Source of the DNA: Caballeronia sordidicola
GTDB lineage: Bacteria; Pseudomonadota; Gammaproteobacteria; Burkholderiales; Burkholderiaceae
Direction of reading: 5' to 3'
DNA length: 41,620 bases
NCBI RefSeq assembly: GCF_002220365.1
Contig: NZ_MTHB01000276.1
Span: forward strand, 1-41,620
Part shown: piece by piece, positions 38,989-41,620 of the stretch
How the letters are laid out: each line of letters begins with the position of its first letter
How positions within the stretch are numbered: position 1 is the stretch's first letter
The notes under the pieces: model-generated
Told to the model about the DNA's origin: nothing
Database searches by the model: none
What the model saw: the letters and a program-made list of their open reading frames with translations, nothing else
Position numbers and translations under genes: made by a program

Positions 38989-39453
38989 TTAATCTCCTTT
39001 CATGAGTTGAAAGCCTACGTACCACAATATTACTCCAAGACACGCGAGCGAGGCCGTGTTCACCACAGTCGGGATATCCCAATTTCCAGAGGCATGTGCG
39101 TACCCTACCGCGCCCACTATCGAGCCCGCGCAAAACGTGTGAAGCAACCGCCCGTTCTGCTGACGCTGATCCTTCGTTGGAAACAAAATGGAATTAAATA
39201 CCCGCCTAATACCGGGCGGACCATTTTTGGGCAGCGTGACGTCGTAGCTCCCGGCCGCTCCAGCGTGAACAGCCAAAACATGACCCCGGTACTCAAGGCT
39301 GACTTCTGGCGAGCACTCGGACTTGCCCACCGCGGCCATGACTTCGGTGAGTCGGGGCGGCAGATGGAGTTCACCGGTTGAGACGTTCAGCGTGACCCGG
39401 TCGGTCAGCGTCAGTCCGCAGGTGTATTCGACCTTCACCGTCGCGAGCTTCAT
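38989..39453 (-). CDS. Unknown protein with two C-terminal membrane helices (154 residues)
   Basis: The first 90 residues are soluble and beta-rich (VKVEYTCGLTLTDRVTLNVS, then LPPRLTEVMAAVGKSECSPE). Two hydrophobic segments follow (LHTFCAGSIVGAVGYAHA and TASLACLGVILWYVGFQLM). No known family was recognised. Its ATG overlaps the TGA of the preceding gene (ATGA), and its stop is followed 1 bp later by the GTG of the 35-residue gene, so the three are translationally linked. The soluble N-terminal domain would face the cytoplasm if no signal operates; orientation cannot be decided from sequence. Confidence 0.75.
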   Translation of the reverse strand: MKLATVKVEYTCGLTLTDRVTLNVSTGELHLPPRLTEVMAAVGKSECSPEVSLEYRGHVLAVHAGAAGSYDVTLPKNGPPGIRRVFNSILFPTKDQRQQNGRLLHTFCAGSIVGAVGYAHASGNWDIPTVVNTASLACLGVILWYVGFQLMKGD

Positions 39454-39842
39454 TTACGGGCTCCCGACGAGGTGTTGATCCCGCCAGCCAGGCGCAGGCC
39501 GTCCAGGAACGCCCGATATCCGGCTCTGGTTTCGAGCTGCTCGAGTGAGACGTAGTTATCTCCTCCGCCCGTCAGGTCCTTTCGGTCCCGGCGAGTGCGG
39601 AAGGAAAATGCAACTCCCTGCTTGCATGGCTTGTCGAGCACATCGAGGAAGAGCGTCTCGGTGCGAAGCGACACGCGAGCGGACCGGGTGCAGCGGCCAG
39701 GCTGGACGACTATTTCATGGCTGCGCAACCGCAGGTCGTGCGCGACTCGCCGCAAGACTCGCGCGGCATGCCGTTGAAGTGAAGCGGTCGTGCCTGCGCT
39801 TGCCGACGTGCGGTCCGAGTAAAACAGCCGGGGAAATTTCAT
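39450..39842 (-). CDS. Unknown 130-residue protein sharing its N-terminus with the gene at 40336
   Basis: A basic soluble protein that begins MKFPRLFYSDRTSASAGTTA. The beginning matches that of the protein encoded at 39983-40336 (MEFPRLVYADRAAASAGTRA); after residue 23 they diverge. The rest here is arginine-rich (LRRVAHDLRLRSHEIVVQPG, then FSFRTRRDRKDLTGG), which suggests nucleic-acid contact. GAGGT lies 6-7 bp before the ATG inside a leader repeated at the other gene. The stop overlaps the next start. I recognise no family. Confidence 0.7.
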   Translation of the reverse strand: MKFPRLFYSDRTSASAGTTASLQRHAARVLRRVAHDLRLRSHEIVVQPGRCTRSARVSLRTETLFLDVLDKPCKQGVAFSFRTRRDRKDLTGGGDNYVSLEQLETRAGYRAFLDGLRLAGGINTSSGARK

Positions 39843-39855
39843 GTGCTACCTCATT

Positions 39856-39897
39856 AAAAAAAGCGAGGCAGCTCCCTTGCGGAGTGCCCCGCAAGGG
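39856..39897 (-). promoter_or_regulatory. Attenuator-like leader, copy 1
   Basis: On the minus-strand RNA, P1 pairs CCCUUGCGG with CCGCAAGGG (DNA 39874-39897). Alternative P2 pairs GGGGCA with UGCCUC (39865-39890) and is followed by GC and seven U. P1 and P2 share bases, so they cannot form together. P2 plus the U-tract is a terminator; P1 would act as antiterminator. The start codon follows 14 bp after the tract. The design is repeated at 40350-40396. Confidence 0.6.
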
Positions 39898-39982
39898 AAA
39901 AAGGAAAGCGGCGTCAATAAGACACTCCCGCTTATTTCGCTACTTCCAAAACAAACCCTATTCGTACAACTTGAGACATTTG

Positions 39983-40336
39983 CTATTCGTGACGCCCGCA
40001 GGGGCAGCACCACGGGTCAATTCCAGTAAGAGAGCAACTGCCATCGTTTGCGCGCTCTCGCAGTGCCTCCATGCGATCTTGAGGCGTGTAATACCCCCGT
40101 TGCGTCGCAAGCTCTAAAGCGATTTCGCGATAGGGCGACTCCAAATCGCGAAGGAAATTGTCAACGCATTCCGAAAACCGATCTGCAAAGAGTTCATACA
40201 CTTGTCCACACCCCCTACTTGCGGTGGAGACCATCTGGTCGAGTTCTACGGAAATCCCGTCTCGTGTTCGAAGCGCCGCCCTCGTGCCCGCACTCGCTGC
40301 CGCACGGTCGGCGTATACCAATCGTGGGAATTCCAT
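39983..40336 (-). CDS. Unknown 117-residue protein sharing its N-terminus with the gene at 39842
   Basis: A soluble protein with the shared beginning MEFPRLVYADRAAASAGTRA, then an acidic-aromatic part (GQVYELFADRFSECVDNFLR, then EIALELATQRGYYTPQDR). It ends in a cysteine-rich tail (TGIDPWCCPCGRHE) with three close cysteines and a histidine that could bind metal. I recognise no family. GAGGT lies 6-7 bp before the ATG, in the second copy of the attenuator-like leader. The tail C-C-x-C-x-x-H is the most suggestive functional feature but is too short to name a zinc finger type. Confidence 0.7.
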   Translation of the reverse strand: MEFPRLVYADRAAASAGTRAALRTRDGISVELDQMVSTASRGCGQVYELFADRFSECVDNFLRDLESPYREIALELATQRGYYTPQDRMEALRERANDGSCSLTGIDPWCCPCGRHE

Positions 40337-40349
40337 GTGCTACCTCACT

Positions 40350-40396
40350 AAAAAAGAGCGAGGCAGGTCCCTTGCGGGAGAACTGCCCCGCAAGGG
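40350..40396 (-). promoter_or_regulatory. Attenuator-like leader, copy 2
   Basis: P1 pairs CCCUUGCGGG with CCCGCAAGGG (DNA 40369-40396). Alternative P2 pairs GGGGCAG with CUGCCUC (40360-40389) and is followed by GCUC and six U. Compared with copy 1, both stems are kept, and P1 and P2 each gain a pair. The GCAA loop at the tip of P2 is of GNRA type. Start codon and GAGGT follow immediately. Confidence 0.6.
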
Positions 40397-40407
40397 AAAG
40401 GATTGAA

Positions 40408-40427
40408 GCGGCGTCAGGAGACGCCGC
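40408..40427. terminator. Hairpin after the 98-residue gene
   Basis: Eight-base perfect arms GCGGCGTC and GACGCCGC around AGGA, 6 bp after the stop codon of the gene at 40434. No T-tract follows directly, so it may protect the RNA end or pause polymerase ahead of the leader at 40350. Confidence 0.55.
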
Positions 40428-40433
40428 TGTGAA

Positions 40434-40730
40434 CTAAGCTACTTGGGTAAAACGCTCTTCATACAACTTCAACTCGGGACGCAAGCGCGCATACCGCGCC
40501 TCTGCATCCATGTCACTAGAGAGACGGCCAACCTCCGCGAAATAGCGAACGCGTGCGCCGTCAGGCTCAAACGCCGGATCAAGCATGATCGCCCGGAATT
40601 CCGTCACATTTGCAGCCTGTGCGGCAACCTCAATCGGACGCATCTTGTACAAATTCTCGCCGTTCACATCGTTGGTCCTTGCGTTCCAACCGGTTGTGCA
40701 GCCGTGTCCAGCAAGTTCGTAGGTGTTCAT
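40434..40730 (-). CDS. Unknown 98-residue protein
   Basis: A soluble protein that starts MNTYELAGHGCTTGWNARTN and ends YEERFTQVA. The middle (EVAAQAANVTEFRAIMLDPA) and the C-terminal helix (MDAEARYARLRPELKLYEER) look well structured. I recognise no family. The ATG follows AGGAAATCTCATAA, with AGGA at 10 bp. It stands between the SlyB-like lipoprotein gene and the first gene with the repeated leader. A short GATCA/TGATC hairpin with T-rich sequence precedes it, weaker than the other leaders. Confidence 0.7.
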   Translation of the reverse strand: MNTYELAGHGCTTGWNARTNDVNGENLYKMRPIEVAAQAANVTEFRAIMLDPAFEPDGARVRYFAEVGRLSSDMDAEARYARLRPELKLYEERFTQVA

Positions 40731-40779
40731 TTATGAGATTTCCTAAGACTGAGATTGAAGTGAAAAGAAAAGCGCCCGA

Positions 40780-41241
40780 TCAGTGCGTGATCCGATACCC
40801 GGAACCGCTGTTGACCAGATACACATGCTCGCCAGGGACGAACTGCTGGTCGTCAACCTGACTCACGACAACCGTTTGGCCATTGCCGCGAAGCAGAAAC
40901 ACTTCGAGACCGCTGTGGTGCGACATCATCGAACTCACGCGCTGGGCAATAACACCCGTGGCCGAACCCGACAGTGCACCCGAGATGTAGCGGCCACGCC
41001 CGTTCCCGATGACCTGGGAGCCAAGGAACGCACCTGCGACCGAACTCACGATTGAAGACAAACCCGACGAGTCGGAATTACTTTCGATAGTGATGGGCCG
41101 CACGCGGATGACCGTCGCCTGTTCCATCTGGCCAATGCGCTGTACGTCGTAGCGCTGGTACGTATTCGGCGAGCCAAAATCCGCAGATGCGCAACCGGTG
41201 AGGATGGAGATCACGAAAAGGGAAAGCAGAGCTTTGAACAT
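40780..41241 (-). CDS. SlyB-like outer-membrane lipoprotein (glycine zipper)
   Basis: A 153-residue lipoprotein. The signal peptide MFKALLSLFVISILTGC ends in a lipobox with the lipid-carrying Cys17. A glycine-zipper segment (VAGAFLGSQVIGNGRGRYIS, then GALSGSATGVIAQRV) follows, typical of SlyB/Pcp family proteins. The C-terminal part (VFLLRGNGQTVVVSQVDDQQ) matches the same family. SlyB proteins stabilise outer-membrane structure. Plasmid copies like this one may help a transfer or envelope machine, but that is inference. GAGG lies 6 bp before the ATG at 41241. The gene is normal in length and appears complete. Confidence 0.85.
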   Translation of the reverse strand: MFKALLSLFVISILTGCASADFGSPNTYQRYDVQRIGQMEQATVIRVRPITIESNSDSSGLSSIVSSVAGAFLGSQVIGNGRGRYISGALSGSATGVIAQRVSSMMSHHSGLEVFLLRGNGQTVVVSQVDDQQFVPGEHVYLVNSGSGYRITH

Positions 41242-41338
41242 GAAGGCCTCAACGAGAATCGAGGCATTCCATCCCTGAGGGCTTGGTTTGCCCCGTTGGG
41301 AAGAAAACGAACAACGATAAATGGAGGTTCGAACCGGA

Positions 41339-41470
41339 CTAGCTGATGGATGCGATACCGGCCGAGAGGAGCACAATGCTCCCTATAAAAAACAACATCT
41401 TCCACGCTTCGGAGTCCTGTCTGGCGTACCAGCGAAGGCTGTCAAGAGCATGTTTTGCGGTTGAGATCAT
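41339..41470 (-). CDS. Small membrane protein (43 residues)
   Basis: From an ATG at 41470 the peptide starts MISTAKHALDSLRWYARQDS and ends with one membrane helix (MLFFIGSIVLLSAGIASIS). The soluble start with ALDSLRWYARQDSEAW looks like genuine protein. No clear ribosome binding site precedes the ATG, and the frame is open upstream to the window edge, so the true start may lie further right. No family was recognised. It is located 97 bp upstream of the lipoprotein gene on the same strand. Confidence 0.45.
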   Translation of the reverse strand: MISTAKHALDSLRWYARQDSEAWKMLFFIGSIVLLSAGIASIS

Positions 41471-41475
41471 AGGAT

Positions 41476-41620
41476 GTGAACGGCGGTCAGAATCCGACAC
41501 CAGATGGCGGCGTCGATCAGAAATGCGAAACGATTCCTGTTCTGCAGAGCTGTTCGGTGCTTGTTGTCGACGGCATCGATGGGCGGTATCGGGTGCGTCG
41601 AAAGGAGCCCGAAGGGCGAG
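41476..41620 (+). CDS. Possible start of a plus-strand gene (partial)
   Basis: After an in-frame TAG, a GTG at 41476 opens a frame that stays open to the window end. Its codons (PDGGVDQKCETIPVLQSCSV, then LVVDGIDGRYRVRRKEPEGR) look like ordinary protein. The opposite strand is also open here, and no good ribosome binding site is visible, so the call is uncertain. Confidence 0.3.
   Translation, partial: MNGGQNPTPDGGVDQKCETIPVLQSCSVLVVDGIDGRYRVRRKEPEGR

Noticed and set aside
41480..41620. Extended minus-strand start of the 43-residue membrane protein gene
   Set aside because: The frame is open to the window end but the codons look like the antisense of a plausible plus-strand protein, so I kept the short form.

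Overview
The window looks like accessory DNA, probably a plasmid, megaplasmid or integrated conjugative element, from a GC-rich betaproteobacterium of the Burkholderia/Paraburkholderia/Caballeronia group. This rests on family resemblance and base composition read by eye: IS66 and IS1182 elements, Burkholderia-type LysR and NmrA genes, and an RP4/ICE-like transfer operon. No rRNA, tRNA or CRISPR array was seen.

Left part (1-14 kb) is a patchwork. It opens with the tail of a recombinase gene abutting an IS66 remnant that has lost one end. An orphan 584-residue membrane protein follows. Then come redox/stress genes: a YCII protein, two NmrA-like proteins, another NAD(P)-binding protein, a DoxX protein, two divergent LysR regulators, an XRE-cupin regulator and a truncated SDR. 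An IS1182-family element whose transposase has an in-frame stop sits among them. Middle part (14-18.7 kb) holds a compact tyrosine recombinase, a DNA-binding protein with two winged-helix repeats, and a duplicated pair of unknown 122-residue genes around a single-domain response regulator. Two small exported proteins complete this part.

Region 18.8-32.4 kb is a conjugation region, all on the minus strand. A tight operon reads trbB-trbC-trbD-trbE-trbJ-trbL, then a degenerate MobH/TraI_2 relaxase-like gene, a TraD coupling ATPase and three small genes including a DUF4400-like membrane protein. The order copies RP4 trb, but trbF, trbG, trbH and trbI, which encode the periplasmic/outer-membrane core, are absent between trbE and trbJ. 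A second short operon encodes a conserved element protein and a UvrD-like helicase. The two operons carry a related 52-bp element about 200-220 bp upstream of their first start codons.

Region 32.7-41.6 kb, also almost all minus strand, is a second module. It has a MoxR AAA ATPase, a DUF3150-like protein, a 95-residue protein and a VWA/DUF2201-type protein with a complete MIDAS motif. Upstream lie a 512-residue unknown and several small unknown, membrane or lipoprotein genes. The most unusual feature is that many genes here have a terminator-like hairpin plus T-tract immediately before the ribosome binding site. Two of these leaders are near-duplicates that can fold into two mutually exclusive hairpins, which suggests attenuation or antitermination control.
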